Both the position numbers and the translations under genes were made by a program. A DNA stretch of 64,000 bases from JALZAI01 sp038207565. Its GTDB lineage: Bacteria > Actinomycetota > Actinomycetes > Mycobacteriales > Jatrophihabitantaceae. Positions 43,858-53,574 of the stretch are shown one piece after another (the first letter of the stretch is position 1; every line of letters starts with the position of its first letter). Location of the stretch: NCBI GenBank assembly GCA_038207565.1, contig JBBQZQ010000001.1, positions 276,054-340,053 on the forward strand, written 5' to 3'. The notes beneath the pieces were generated by a model, which was not told the origin of the DNA, ran no database searches, and saw only the letters and a program-made list of their open reading frames with translations.

Positions 43858-44568
43858 GTGAGTCCGGTGAGCGATGGGGATACTGGCGAAGTGCGGGTGT
43901 TGGTGGTCGAGGACGAACCCAAGATGGGCGACCTGCTTCGACGCGGTCTGCGCGAGGAAGGCTTCGTCGCCGATGTCGCGCGCAACGGTGCCCAAGCCCT
44001 GCAGCAACTCGGCGACACGTCCTACGACATCATCGTCCTCGATCTGATGCTGCCCGACATCGATGGCCTCGAGGTGTGCCGGCGAATCCGATCCGAGGCG
44101 ATGTGGGCACCCGTACTCATGCTCACCGCACTAGATACCGTCGAGAACAGGATCGCGGGGCTCGACGTCGGCGCCGACGACTACCTCGTCAAACCGTTCG
44201 CCTTCGACGAATTGCTGGCCCGCCTTCGGGCGCTGCTGCGACGCGGTACGCCCAAACGCCCGAGTGTGTTGGAGGCCGCGGGTCTGCGCCTTGATCCCGC
44301 CACACACCAAGCGTGGTCCGCAGGTCAGGAGGTCACGCTATCTACCCGGGAGTTCGCGCTGCTCGAGGCGTTCATGCGCACACCTGAGCAGATACTCACC
44401 CGCGACCAGTTGCTGGAACGCGTCTGGGACCTGGGCTATGAATCCCGGTCGAACGTGGTCGATGTCTACGTGCGCCTGCTGCGTAACAAGCTGGACCCCC
44501 ACATCGGGCGGCAGTCCATCGAGGCGGTGCGCGGGGTCGGTTATCGCCTCCCCGTGCCCAAGCCGTGA
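43858..44568 (+). CDS. OmpR/PhoB-family response regulator
   Basis: 236 residues. Receiver domain VRVLVVEDEPKMGDLLRRGL with Asp62 (IIVLDLMLPD), Thr in MLTALD and Lys in DYLVKPF; C-terminal winged helix TLSTREFALLEAFMRTPEQI and SNVVDVYVRLLRNKLD. GTG at 43858. Stop overlaps the kinase start. Confidence 0.95.
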   Translation: MSPVSDGDTGEVRVLVVEDEPKMGDLLRRGLREEGFVADVARNGAQALQQLGDTSYDIIVLDLMLPDIDGLEVCRRIRSEAMWAPVLMLTALDTVENRIAGLDVGADDYLVKPFAFDELLARLRALLRRGTPKRPSVLEAAGLRLDPATHQAWSAGQEVTLSTREFALLEAFMRTPEQILTRDQLLERVWDLGYESRSNVVDVYVRLLRNKLDPHIGRQSIEAVRGVGYRLPVPKP

Positions 44569-45965
44569 TCCGGCTGCCGCTGCAAGTGCGGCTGGCTCTT
44601 GCTTTCGCCGCCACGATGGCCGTCCTGCTCACCCTCGCCAGCACCTTCCAATACCTGCACCTCGGCAACGCGCTGTCCCAGGCCCTCGACCTCCAACTGC
44701 GTCAAAGCGCCCAAAACCTGATCCCCATCGTCAGCCGAACCGGTCGAGACGCCAGCGTATTGGGCGGCCCCCGACTGATCGAGAAGGGCGAGACGTTCGC
44801 CGAGATCCTCGACACAAACGGTGCCGTGCTGGACGCCCAAAGCTCACTACACCAGAGGGCACTGCTCTCACCGACCGAGCTCACCCGCGCCACGAACAGA
44901 GCCATCCTCCTCAACCGGCCGAACGTGCCAGGTCTCGACGAACCGGCCCGGCTGCTCGCTGTACCGATCGTGCGCAACGGGCAACCAGCTGTCCTCGTCG
45001 TCGGCGCCACCGCACAGAACCGCGCCGAGGCCCTGGCAAGTCTTCGAACCGAGCTCTTCATCGGAGCCCCACTCACGCTCCTGCTGGCCTCGATCGCGGG
45101 CTACCTGCTCGCCGGTGCGGCACTGCGACCGGTCGAGTCGATGCGCCGTCGAGCAGCCACCATCACGGCCCGAAATCCAGGGCAACGGCTTCCCATCCCA
45201 CAAGGCCAAGACCAACTCTCCCGGCTCGGTGAAACCCTCAACGACATGCTCGCCCGGCTCGAGGAATCAATCAGCAGAGAACGCGCCTTCCTGGCCGACG
45301 CCTCACACGAACTGCGGACACCGCTAGCAACGCTACGCACCGAACTCGAACTAGCGTTGCGGCATCCACGACCCGCAGCTGACCTCCGGTTGGCCATCGA
45401 ATCCGCCGCGGAAGAGACTGAGCGGCTGACGCGGCTCGCCGACGATCTCCTGCTCATCGCCCGCGCCGACCAGGGTCAGCTACCGATCCGACCGTCCACC
45501 GTCAACACCGATGAGCTCATGCAACGCGCCACGCGCGGACTGCGCTTCCCAGAGGGCCGCCGCGTCGTAATCGATACCAGCCGAGCACCCCAGCTGACCG
45601 GGGACCCACTTCGACTCGAACAGGCCATGCGGAACATGGTGGACAACGCGGTACGACATGGCGGGGGCGAGGTCTGCCTCACCGCCGTCCAGACACCGGC
45701 CGGCATGGAACTGCATGTCCGAGATCACGGACCAGGAATGCCAGACGAATTCGCGCCACACGCCTTCGATCGGTTCTCACAGGCCGACCAAGCACGCGCC
45801 AGCCACGGCGCCGGCCTGGGGCTATCCATCGTCCACGCCGTAGCGGCCGCACACGGCGGACTCGCATCGGCCAGCAACCTCCCCGGAGCCGGCCTCGACG
45901 TGTGGTTGACCATTCCACAAAACGACCCGGTCAAGGACCGACCTCCAGCGCCCCCCAACCAGTAG
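44565..45965 (+). CDS. Sensor histidine kinase of the OmpR pair
   Basis: 466 residues: helix 1 (~8-28), external sensor (~30-160), helix 2 (~165-188), HAMP, HisKA with AFLADASHELRTPLATLRTE (His248), HATPase with VDNAVRHGGG (N box) and DHGPGMP (G1) and GAGLGLSIV (G2). Last gene of the lipoprotein-ABC block, so it probably senses the transporter's substrate or envelope stress. Confidence 0.94.
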   Translation: MIRLPLQVRLALAFAATMAVLLTLASTFQYLHLGNALSQALDLQLRQSAQNLIPIVSRTGRDASVLGGPRLIEKGETFAEILDTNGAVLDAQSSLHQRALLSPTELTRATNRAILLNRPNVPGLDEPARLLAVPIVRNGQPAVLVVGATAQNRAEALASLRTELFIGAPLTLLLASIAGYLLAGAALRPVESMRRRAATITARNPGQRLPIPQGQDQLSRLGETLNDMLARLEESISRERAFLADASHELRTPLATLRTELELALRHPRPAADLRLAIESAAEETERLTRLADDLLLIARADQGQLPIRPSTVNTDELMQRATRGLRFPEGRRVVIDTSRAPQLTGDPLRLEQAMRNMVDNAVRHGGGEVCLTAVQTPAGMELHVRDHGPGMPDEFAPHAFDRFSQADQARASHGAGLGLSIVHAVAAAHGGLASASNLPGAGLDVWLTIPQNDPVKDRPPAPPNQ

Positions 45966-46085
45966 CTGCACGGTGCTTCCACTCGTCATGGCCACGAAAG
46001 GCACCGGTCGAGCGGCGACTTCACGTGAGTCAACGTCAACGCGGGGAGGAGAGGGCCAGGAACGGCGGCGGCTCGGGTCGTTGAA

Positions 46086-46469
46086 TCAACCCTGCGCTCC
46101 CAGCAAGGTTGAACGTGAGACGACTGCACCGTTGTCGGGTGCCGTCGGTCCGCTTGCACACCTGCATACCGAAAACGGGTCCGCGTGCGCGACGGTGAGA
46201 TCAAAACTCCCGGCCGTCCACCCCACAATCGAACATCGTTGTCGGCCGTTTCGCGAACGGTCGCTCTTAACCTCCGTTTTGAGCTTGGCCCAGCTGGCGA
46301 ACCCGTACTCTCGGGCCACGGCCAGCAGTGCGGAGTCGAGGATCAGGCGATCCGACACGGCGTGTAGTCGGGCGAGCGCATCTGTGTCGCCGTGCTGGGC
46401 CGCCCGGAGAAGTTGCTCCGCCTGGCGGCGGAGCTGGCCCAGGTCAGTGCGCGGAGCAAGGCAAGGCAT
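46086..46469 (-). CDS. Short protein with ankyrin-protein N-terminal motif, probably truncated
   Basis: 127 codons from ATG 46469 (GGAG upstream). TDLGQLRRQAEQLLRAAQHG and LALAREYGFASWAKL-type sequence (AVAREYGFASWAKLKTEVKS) is the start motif of many actinobacterial ankyrin proteins. After TEVKSDRSRN the sequence has no such character, so the gene seems cut short. Confidence 0.55.
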   Translation of the reverse strand: MPCLAPRTDLGQLRRQAEQLLRAAQHGDTDALARLHAVSDRLILDSALLAVAREYGFASWAKLKTEVKSDRSRNGRQRCSIVGWTAGSFDLTVAHADPFSVCRCASGPTAPDNGAVVSRSTLLGAQG

Positions 46470-46717
46470 GACGTCTCCTTCGTCTGCCGGCGGTCCGCGG
46501 TACCGGGCAGAGGAGTTCGCCATCATCGATCGACGCTGTGTGCTGTCGGAGGTGGACTCAGTCCTGCCCGCGGACCCGGCGGCGTCCTCCGGCGCCGACA
46601 GCAAATGTTAGGCCGACAGCAGCAGATCGCGGGGGCGCGCGAACCGCACCTCCGCAGCTCGAAGGAAAATGCAGCGCGGCAGCGCGTCCTCGCGTCCTCG
46701 CGGGGACCGTCCAATGG

Positions 46718-47650
46718 TCAGCCGGCGAGCAACTTGGCGAGAACGGCGACAGTGGCCATCTCCTCGGATCCGGCGGCGAGGTCGTCTCTGGAGGCGTACC
46801 AGAGGGCGGACTCGACCGCTCGTGCGATCGACCACGCCACCAACCGCTCGGACGGCACGCCAAGCGCGTCAGCCAGGAGCGCGTAGCGCCCGCGCAAGAT
46901 CGGTATCGGGTGCGCACGATCCAGCGGTGAGGCCAGCTGCAACACCAGCGGTGCCACGTCATAGCCCGGGTCACCGACCATCGGCTTGGCGTCAACGAGC
47001 AGTCACGGCCGACGGGTGGCGGCCAGGAAGTTGGTCGGGTTCGCGTCGCCATGCACGATGACACGCTCCGATGCCGAGGCGGGCAGGGACTCCAACAGGT
47101 GAGCTCCCAGCGACACCAGCGCCGGATCGAACGGCGGGCGCAGCACGGCCTGACGCTCTCGTACCGTCAGCACCCACTCGGCGCACACATCGGCCAAGCA
47201 TTCCAATCCATGATCCTCGGGCGGGGCCACCCACAACTCGCGCAACACGCCCGCCGCTGCCATCAGACCGTCCTCCGGGCTGATGACGGCCTCGGACAGC
47301 GGCAGCCCCGGAACGCACCGCTCCATCAACACGGCGTACACCCCGGGCTCGGCCGCGTACAGGATCGGCGCCCCGCGCCCGCCCCAGACCTGTAGACCGA
47401 TGCTTTCACCGCGCGCCTCACGGTGGGGCCACGCCACCTTCAGCACCACGGGGGTGCCATCGATCATGGCGGCCGGGGCGACCCACGACGACGTCCCGCC
47501 CTCATACGGTCGACCAGTCGTCACCGCCCACCGCGTCTCAAGGCTCCGCACGCAGTCCGGCAACCCGCGCAGCCACGAACGTTCCTCCGCGGTCGCCCCG
47601 AGCCGGCGAAACACCGTCACATCCGGGCCGAACGCGTCAGCGGTAGGCAT
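46718..47650 (-). pseudogene. Aminoglycoside/hydroxyurea phosphotransferase with in-frame TGA
   Basis: The reading from ATG 47650 covers the kinase N-lobe (VVLKVAWPHREARGESIGLQ), LMERCVPG and the catalytic loop VIVHGDANPTNFLAA, then stops at TGA 47003-47005. The same frame goes on with LLVDAKPMVGDPGYDVAPLV and a normal C-terminus to 46718. In the APH(6)-type family this place is RPWL-x-DPKP, so TGG (Trp) has become TGA. The DFG-equivalent Asp lies beyond the stop, so the short product would be inactive unless read through. Confidence 0.82.
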
Positions 47651-48102
47651 ACCCCATCATCACCGGCCCCGCACCCGGGCACCGAGCCAGCGAAACCACC
47701 GCCGGCGGCGCGTCCGGAGCGTCGACAGACCCAGCGCCACCCTGGTGATTATGACCGTCCGGGAAGACGCACCTCCGCGCAAACCACCCCCACCGCCTCC
47801 TTCGGATCGGGTTCCGACATGCCACATCATCGAGCCTGAATACCTCCGCGCATAACGACGCGACACCCCCCCGGCCAACCCGCGAACGCCTTGCGCCCTA
47901 TTCGGTCATCGCGCGTCCGGACCGCGGATAATCATGCGTGTGGGTGAGTGATGCGGCCCTCCAGCCGTGCGCTCATCGGCATGAGCGGTCGTTTGATCAG
48001 CTCGAGCATGGACGCCAGAACGAGGCCTCTTTGTTGTCAAGCGGGGAGAGCTTTTCGAGTCGAAGGCGTGGTTCTAGGCTTGGGGTCGAACCCGGGAATG
48101 GC
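47651..48102. other. Gap beside IS110 copy B
   Basis: No supported gene; frames here are short or Arg/Pro-rich. The right part is the 3' flank of the IS110 transposase gene. Confidence 0.4.
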
Positions 48103-49212
48103 TTATCCGAAGAGCTGGTTCGGGGTGTGAGCCGGCCGCGCTGGAGTCAGAGTCGTTCCCCGTTGCCCTCCCGGGTTCCTACTCGAGGCTCTGCGGGCAT
48201 CGGTGATCATCGCGTTGTAGAGGGCGTCGCTGATGCGTCGTTTGAGGGCGCGTAACGCCATCTTGGGGCTCTTGCCCTCCGCGATCTTTCGGTCGTAGTA
48301 GATGCGCCCGACAGTGTGCCGGTTGCGGATCTGAGTGACAGCCGCGATGTGGACGGCGTGGTTGAGCTGACGGTTGCCGCGGCGAGACAGTCGATAGGTC
48401 TTGTGCGGTCCAGAGGACACCTCGATGGGCGCGGTGCCGGTGTAGGCGGCGAACCGGTCAGCCGTGGCGAATCGCGTCACGTCGCCGGTGTCACCGAGAA
48501 CCGTCGCGGCGACGACCGGTCCGACTCCGAAAATCTCGGTGGTCGTGGTGCCGGAGGCGGCGACGAGGGCGGAGAGGCGCTTATGGAGCTCGCGCGATTG
48601 CCTGTCCAGTCGCCGCAGATCATCAAGGAGGTCCTCTGCGAGGGCCTTGCGGGCAACGCCGGCAGCGTTGCTGGGCGTGATCGTGTCCAAGAGGACGTCG
48701 ACCTGGGGTGCCGAAATTTCCCCCGCAAACCCGCCTGCTACCAGCTCGCAGAGCACGGCGTGTAACTGGTTCGCGATCCGGTTGCGGGCTCGCGCCAAGT
48801 CGCGGCGACGCCGAACCCTCACCTTTAGAACCGCGGCGTGATCCTCGACGCTGACCTGCGGAAGGTCAGCCGACCGCAATGCAACCGCTGCGACGGAGCG
48901 GGCATCGTTGGGGTCGTTCTTGTTCACCGAGCTCGTGTTGAGCAGCCTCACCCGAGCGGCGAGTTTGGGTTGGACGTCGACCACCCGCTCGCCGGCCCCG
49001 GCCAGTTGCTGAGCCAGTAGGTATCCGAGCCCCCACGCTCCTTCGATCGCCCAGGTCCGCGTCGGCCACTGCGCGGCCCACGACAGCAACTGCTCGGTCT
49101 GATTGCCCGACGCTCGGACCCGGACCTGGCCCAAGTCTGACTCCCGATCATCGAGAGCCACCGCCGTGTGCGAGGCCTTGTGCGGGTCCACGCCGATCAT
49201 CACCACTGACAT
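48103..49212 (-). mobile_element. IS110-family transposase (copy B), apparently intact
   Basis: 369 residues. DEDD domain: MIGVDPHKASHTAVAL (Asp9), AIEGAWGLGYLLAQ, NKNDPNDARSVA; C-terminal part IFGVGPVVAATVLGDTGDVT, FAAYTGTAPIEVSSGPHKTY and RLSRRGNRQLNHAVHIAAVT. Different subgroup from copy A but closely related to the remnant at 55877. No terminal repeats seen. Confidence 0.92.
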
Positions 49213-49561
49213 CCGCTGCTACTTCACCGTCGACTGACGCTGGGGTCGCGGCGGGCATATCTGATTTCAGAACGACGAACGTTCGCGCCTCTTTCGAACC
49301 ACGCCACGACGAAACCCGACGAGCTCGCACCTCGTTCGCAAGCCAGACCAGATGGTCGGCAGATCCATCGCGAGCGAGCCCGACGGGTCTCTAAACGCTA
49401 CGACCAAGCGCAACGTCTGCGGTTGAGTCTCAATCAGATGCATCTGCGCGCGGCGTGGCGTCGGCCCGGTCCGCGCATAGCGACGGTTCTTGCGCGCCCA
49501 CACCCGACGGCGGCAGCGGAGGTTCCTGGGCACGAGACGAACTCAGTGGGACGATCTTGTC
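49213..49561. other. Gap between IS110 copy B and HNH gene
   Basis: No gene seen; contains the 5' flank of the transposase gene and possibly the promoter of the HNH gene. Confidence 0.35.
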
Positions 49562-50493
49562 GTGCGGGCGTACGTGGGTGTCACCGATGCGGACTGGGTA
49601 CGTCACCTGACCGAGGCGCGAGCCGACGAGGTGAACTTCTGGCGCCCAGCCGGCGATCGCAGGTTTCGCGCTCTGTCGATCGGCGAACCGTTCTTCTTCA
49701 AGACCCACCACCCTGACAACAAGGTCGTCGGCGGCGGGTTCTTCAGCGGCTTCGCGTCCTTGACGATTTCGGAGGCCTGGCAAATCTACGGCGACGCCAA
49801 CGGCGCTTCGACCCTTGAGGAGATGCGGTCGCGGGTGGGCTGGTACCGCCGGGCCCCACTCGCGCCCCACGACGATCCGAAGATCGGCTGCGCCTTCATC
49901 CGGGACGTCTCCTTCTTCGAGAACCCGGTCGCGCCGCCACCGGACTTCGCGCCCAACGTGGTCCAGGGCAAGAGCTACTCACTCGCCGACCCGAACACCG
50001 CGCCCTACTTCGACCTGATGTTCCCCAACTACTTGGCATCGCGATCGAACTCGACACCGCCGAGGGATGGCACCGCCCCGGGCCGGTGTTCGGTGATCCA
50101 CGCCTGGCATCGACGCGACTCGGGCAGCGCGCCTTCCAGGGGGTAGTCCGCGGTGTCTACTCGCATCGGTGCGCGATCACCGGTGACAAGATCAGGCCGG
50201 TGCTGCAGGCCGCGCACATCCGGCCGCTGACTCAGGGTGGGGAGCATCGGGTCGACAACGGGCTCCTGCTCCGCTCCGATGTGCACACTCTGTTCGACGC
50301 GGGCTACCTCGCCGTCGCGCCGAACTACAGCCTGGTCGTGAGCCCTCGGCTGCGTGGGGAGTTCGGCAACGGCGAGGAGTTCAACCGGCGCGCGGCATCA
50401 AGAGAGCCCGTGGCGGTTCCGTCGCGCCGGCTCGATCGGCCGGCCCGCGAGTTTCTCGAATGGCATCTCGACGAAGTCTTCTTGCGGGACTGA
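49562..50493 (+). pseudogene. HNH restriction-type endonuclease, frameshifted
   Basis: The first frame (GTG 49562) reads VRAYVGVTDADWVRHL ... KVVGGGFFSGFASLTISEAW ... DPKIGCAFIRDVSFF; the second frame carries AIELDTAEGWHRPGPVFGDP, GVYSHRCAITGDKIRPVLQA and AHIRPLTQGGEHRVDNGLLL, the HNH nuclease core with LFDAGYLAV. They join by one base shift near a CCCC run at about 50023-50026, where VPQLLGIAIELD then reads smoothly. Such proteins act on foreign DNA; as shown it is broken. Confidence 0.78.
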
Positions 50494-51029
50494 CCAGCAG
50501 CCTCCGGCAGGTCCTCGCGCCTTTGCCGGCCGCCGCTCGCCAATGTCGCCCACTTCGGCGACGCGCAGGTCACTGGCAGTCTGCGGCTCCCACTCCTTTC
50601 GTAGCAACGCAACCAGCAACAACTCAGGAACACCCCATTGCATTACTCAATGTCTGTGGATAACTCGGCCGTGCGGCAACCCGCTCGCGCTGGCACGATG
50701 GGATCGCCGGAGGCGGTGGCCGCCGGAAGTCGGAGCCCTGAGACCGTGCCGGACGGCGGCGGCAACGGCGCTCAGGGCTCTCGCACGCTCGCTTCGCATC
50801 GCGAGCATGGTCGGGACCTCGCCGACATTTTCGCCATGTAGCAGCGGCGTCGGCAGGACTGCGGCGTCGAGTTCGTCCGCGTGGACTGCCGACCGGCCCG
50901 GCAGCGGACTTTAACGTCCGGGAAGACGACACGGGAAACGGCGAGCGTCTCCGCTTGCTGGCCCTACTCGAACCTGCGAAGGACAATCACCAGTACGGCA
51001 GCTCAAGGTGGAGCGAAAGAGGTCACGTC
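50494..51029. other. Stretch without a supported gene
   Basis: Only short Arg/Ser-rich frames on both strands. Nothing recognisable. Confidence 0.4.
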
Positions 51030-51284
51030 ATGTACCGCGTCGACATCACCGCCAACCTCAACGATGAGGACGACACCGGATACGTGTGGACGTTCCTCGA
51101 CGAGGCTCGCGATCCGGAGTCAATTACACCCGGCGCGCTCGTGGTCGCCGGCGACGAAGATGCTGCTGCCGTCTGCCAAGTCGTCGATCTCGTCCCAGCC
51201 GGCGACGGAACCGTCGTGCACCTCCGGATGCTGCCTGGACTCATCGAAGAGTACGTAGCGCTTGCGCACCGCCAGGCTGGCTGA
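51030..51284 (+). CDS. Small acidic protein, unknown
   Basis: 84 residues (MYRVDITANLNDEDDTGYVW ... RDPESITPGALVVAGDEDAA ... VCQVVDLVPAGDGTVVHLRM). Good beta-rich pattern, balanced codons and AGAGG upstream of the ATG support a real gene. No family recognised. Confidence 0.65.
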   Translation: MYRVDITANLNDEDDTGYVWTFLDEARDPESITPGALVVAGDEDAAAVCQVVDLVPAGDGTVVHLRMLPGLIEEYVALAHRQAG

Positions 51285-51441
51285 CTGCTTGCTCACGACG
51301 CGCCGCAGACGCGCCCGACGGGGGCGTAGGGATTGTCCCGGCGGCGATGGCGTCGCAGAAGGACAGGTAGGCGTGGCGAGAGATATGCACGCCGACCTAC
51401 CGACGAACGCGGACGCCGGGGTTGCACGACTCGACGGGGCG

Positions 51442-51864
51442 CTACTCCGGCACGACGGCCAGTGCGCGGGTATGGAGTGGGCGCACGTTGTCGAAGTCGC
51501 GTCGGTTCAACGTCGCAACTGTGTCGACGCCCAGCCGTTCGCACACGGCAACGATGGAGGCGTCGGTTCCACCAAGGTGCCGGTCGGCGTACTGGCGAAC
51601 CAGCACTGCCATGCGGAGGATGTCGCCGTCGACCAGGCTCACAAGCTGGTACGCGTGGTCGTCATCAGTTCCCACGTCGTCGAGGAAGGCGGCCTCTGCC
51701 TCCGGGCCGAGTCCTCGGTCGATGAGGTAGCAGGCCTCGGCGATCACGGTCGGTGGCACCAAGAGCGCCTCGTCGTTGCCGAGGATCCAGTCACGACAGC
51801 GGACGTGATGCGTGTCAGACCGGTCGGTCGCAGCGTAGAGAACGCTCGTGTCGACGACGATCAA
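51442..51864 (-). CDS. PIN-domain toxin (VapC type)
   Basis: 140 residues. VVDTSVLYAATDRSD holds the first acidic residue (Asp5), TVIAEACYLIDRG the Glu, and GGTDASIVAVCERL the next Asp; NRRDFDNVRP ends the domain. These are the metal-binding acids of PIN RNases. Starts 6 bp after the antitoxin-like gene's stop. Confidence 0.88.
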   Translation of the reverse strand: MIVVDTSVLYAATDRSDTHHVRCRDWILGNDEALLVPPTVIAEACYLIDRGLGPEAEAAFLDDVGTDDDHAYQLVSLVDGDILRMAVLVRQYADRHLGGTDASIVAVCERLGVDTVATLNRRDFDNVRPLHTRALAVVPE

Positions 51865-51870
51865 GACGCG

Positions 51871-52101
51871 TCAGCGGCCGAAGCCCTCGGCGAGAACCTC
51901 GCCCACTCTTTCGGACACATCGGTACGGCCGCTCGCACCCGCTCCTAGCGAGGACGGCACTACCCGCCGACGGACCCGTTCGGCCGATGAAGCGGTGACG
52001 CCCTCGAGAAGCGCGAGAGCACGAGTCGCCTGCTCGTCGGGCAGTTCGTCGACGAGCTGGTGCAGCCGCTCCTTCGTTGTCACGAAATCAGTATGGCTCA
52101 C
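51871..52101 (-). CDS. VapB-like antitoxin of the PIN pair
   Basis: About 76 residues from GTG 52101 (or GTG 52083). TTKERLHQLVDELPDEQATR is the N-terminal helix pair and LALLEGVT follows; the C-terminus RTDVSERVGEVLAEGFGR is the toxin-binding type tail. Its GTG overlaps the integrase stop (GTGA), so integrase, antitoxin and toxin can be one transcript. Confidence 0.75.
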   Translation of the reverse strand: MSHTDFVTTKERLHQLVDELPDEQATRALALLEGVTASSAERVRRRVVPSSLGAGASGRTDVSERVGEVLAEGFGR

Positions 52102-53435
52102 GAAGTGCCACGGACGCGGCGCAGCGCGGCGAGGGCGGTCTCGTCGGCGGTCGGCAGGGTGTGCAGGTACTTGCCGGTCGTGGCGATCGAGCCGTGCCCG
52201 AGGCGTTCTTTGACCACCTGGAGGTCGGCGCCGCCGGCGAGCAGCCATGAGGCGTGCGAGTGGCGTAGGTCGTGCAGTCGCGGCCGCGGGTCGAGGCCGG
52301 CTTCGTCGCAGGCGCGCTGCCAGACGTGGTTGCGGAACCAGTCGCGGGGCAGGTGGCCGTCGGTGTCGCGTTCCCGGACGCCTCGGGGCTCGTCCAGACC
52401 CTCGGCTCGTCGGGACGCGCGGTACTCGGCGAGCGCGGCTCGGCAGTGCGGGCACCGGCAGCGTCCGGCGGTGTACGCCGAGAGCGAGCCGTGCGTGTAC
52501 GTCCGGCCCGCCGCGTTCGGGTCCGTGCGGCCGAGATCCGAGACCACGCGCAGCCGGCGCCCGGTCGCAGTCGACTGGAACGTGTCGAACCGGAAAATCA
52601 GATCGGCCGCGCCGAGGCCGTAGTGCTCGACGTGCGCGAACACAGCAACCACCAGTTCCGGTTCTAGCCTGAACCGCCGGGACCGCTTGCTCTTCGGGTA
52701 CGGCTTGACCAGGAACCGCCCGCCGTCGGGGTGGAACTTCGGGCTGAGCTCAACGACGTCCCGGGTGATAGTCACGATGCCGGACGCCGCGTGCAGATCG
52801 GCGACCCGCAACTCGGTGAGCTCGCCCCAGCGCAACCCGGAGCCGATCGCGGTCTCGACGAACAGCCGTGCGGTATCCGACGGCAGCGCAGTCAGCAGCA
52901 CCTCGAACTCGGCCGGCGTGACGATGCGGTACTCCTTGACCGCCACCGTCGGCGACTTCACGCCCTTGCACGGGTGCAGCACGATCACGAAGTCGTTCAA
53001 GGCGGTCGTGAACACCGCCGACAGGGTGATCTTCTGCTGGCGGATCGACGCCGGGCTGACGCCGGCGTCGTCGAGAGCACGCACCCATTCCCGCACGTGG
53101 GTAGGCAGGATGTCGGCCATCTTCATCGGTCCGAACCACGGCAGGATGTGCCGGTCGAGCCCGTAGCGGTAGCTCTGCCGGGTGGACGCTTCGATGACGT
53201 GGTTCGGGAACCAGGTCTCGTTGACGTAGTCGGCGAACGTCACCCGTCCCGAGGTTGGATCACCGGGCCGACCGGCGGCCATGAGCGCCTCGGCGTACTG
53301 CCACGCCTTGTCCGCCTGGCGCCGCGTCGGGAACGTCCCCGCGTGCCGGATCTTGCCGCGCGCGTCACGGTAGACGGCGGCGTAGGTAGGGCTGCCGCTC
53401 GTCCCTACCCGCTTGCGCACGAAACCCACGTCCAC
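52098..53435 (-). CDS. Tyrosine integrase with Cys-rich insertion
   Basis: 445 residues. Arm-binding AP2-like N-terminus (TYAAVYRDARGKIRHAGTFP), core-binding SAM-like domain (70-160), and catalytic residues Arg202 (GSGLRWGEL), His388/Arg391 (LHDLRHSHASWLL), His414 (GHGSIATT) and Tyr423 (GKYLHTL). Between the Arg202 and His388 blocks, residues ~312-345 hold HGSLSAYTAGRCRCPHCRAA, a CxCxxC zinc-finger-like insert not part of the normal fold. It lies next to a tRNA-Met 3' half, its likely attachment site. Confidence 0.92.
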   Translation of the reverse strand: MDVGFVRKRVGTSGSPTYAAVYRDARGKIRHAGTFPTRRQADKAWQYAEALMAAGRPGDPTSGRVTFADYVNETWFPNHVIEASTRQSYRYGLDRHILPWFGPMKMADILPTHVREWVRALDDAGVSPASIRQQKITLSAVFTTALNDFVIVLHPCKGVKSPTVAVKEYRIVTPAEFEVLLTALPSDTARLFVETAIGSGLRWGELTELRVADLHAASGIVTITRDVVELSPKFHPDGGRFLVKPYPKSKRSRRFRLEPELVVAVFAHVEHYGLGAADLIFRFDTFQSTATGRRLRVVSDLGRTDPNAAGRTYTHGSLSAYTAGRCRCPHCRAALAEYRASRRAEGLDEPRGVRERDTDGHLPRDWFRNHVWQRACDEAGLDPRPRLHDLRHSHASWLLAGGADLQVVKERLGHGSIATTGKYLHTLPTADETALAALRRVRGTS

Positions 53436-53465
53436 CGCCTGTGTTCAAAAAGATCATCTGCCACC

Positions 53466-53493
53466 CATTTGCCATCGAACGTGATGGCAAATG
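53466..53493. promoter_or_regulatory. 11-bp inverted repeat between integrase and attachment core
   Basis: CATTTGCCATC (53466-53476) and GATGGCAAATG (53483-53493) flank a 6-bp spacer, 30-58 bp upstream of the integrase start. Could be an arm-type integrase site or an operator. Confidence 0.55.
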
Positions 53494-53574
53494 CCGGTAT
53501 CAGCCGACACCAGTCAACACCAAAACCCCTATGGAATAAGGGTTCTAGCGTTCAGCATGGCACACGATCGCCCG

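Noticed and set aside
53520..53574. Complete tRNA-Met gene at the integrase end
   Set aside because: The 5' half (acceptor AGCGGGG, D arm, 5' anticodon stem) is not present; only the 3' half exists.
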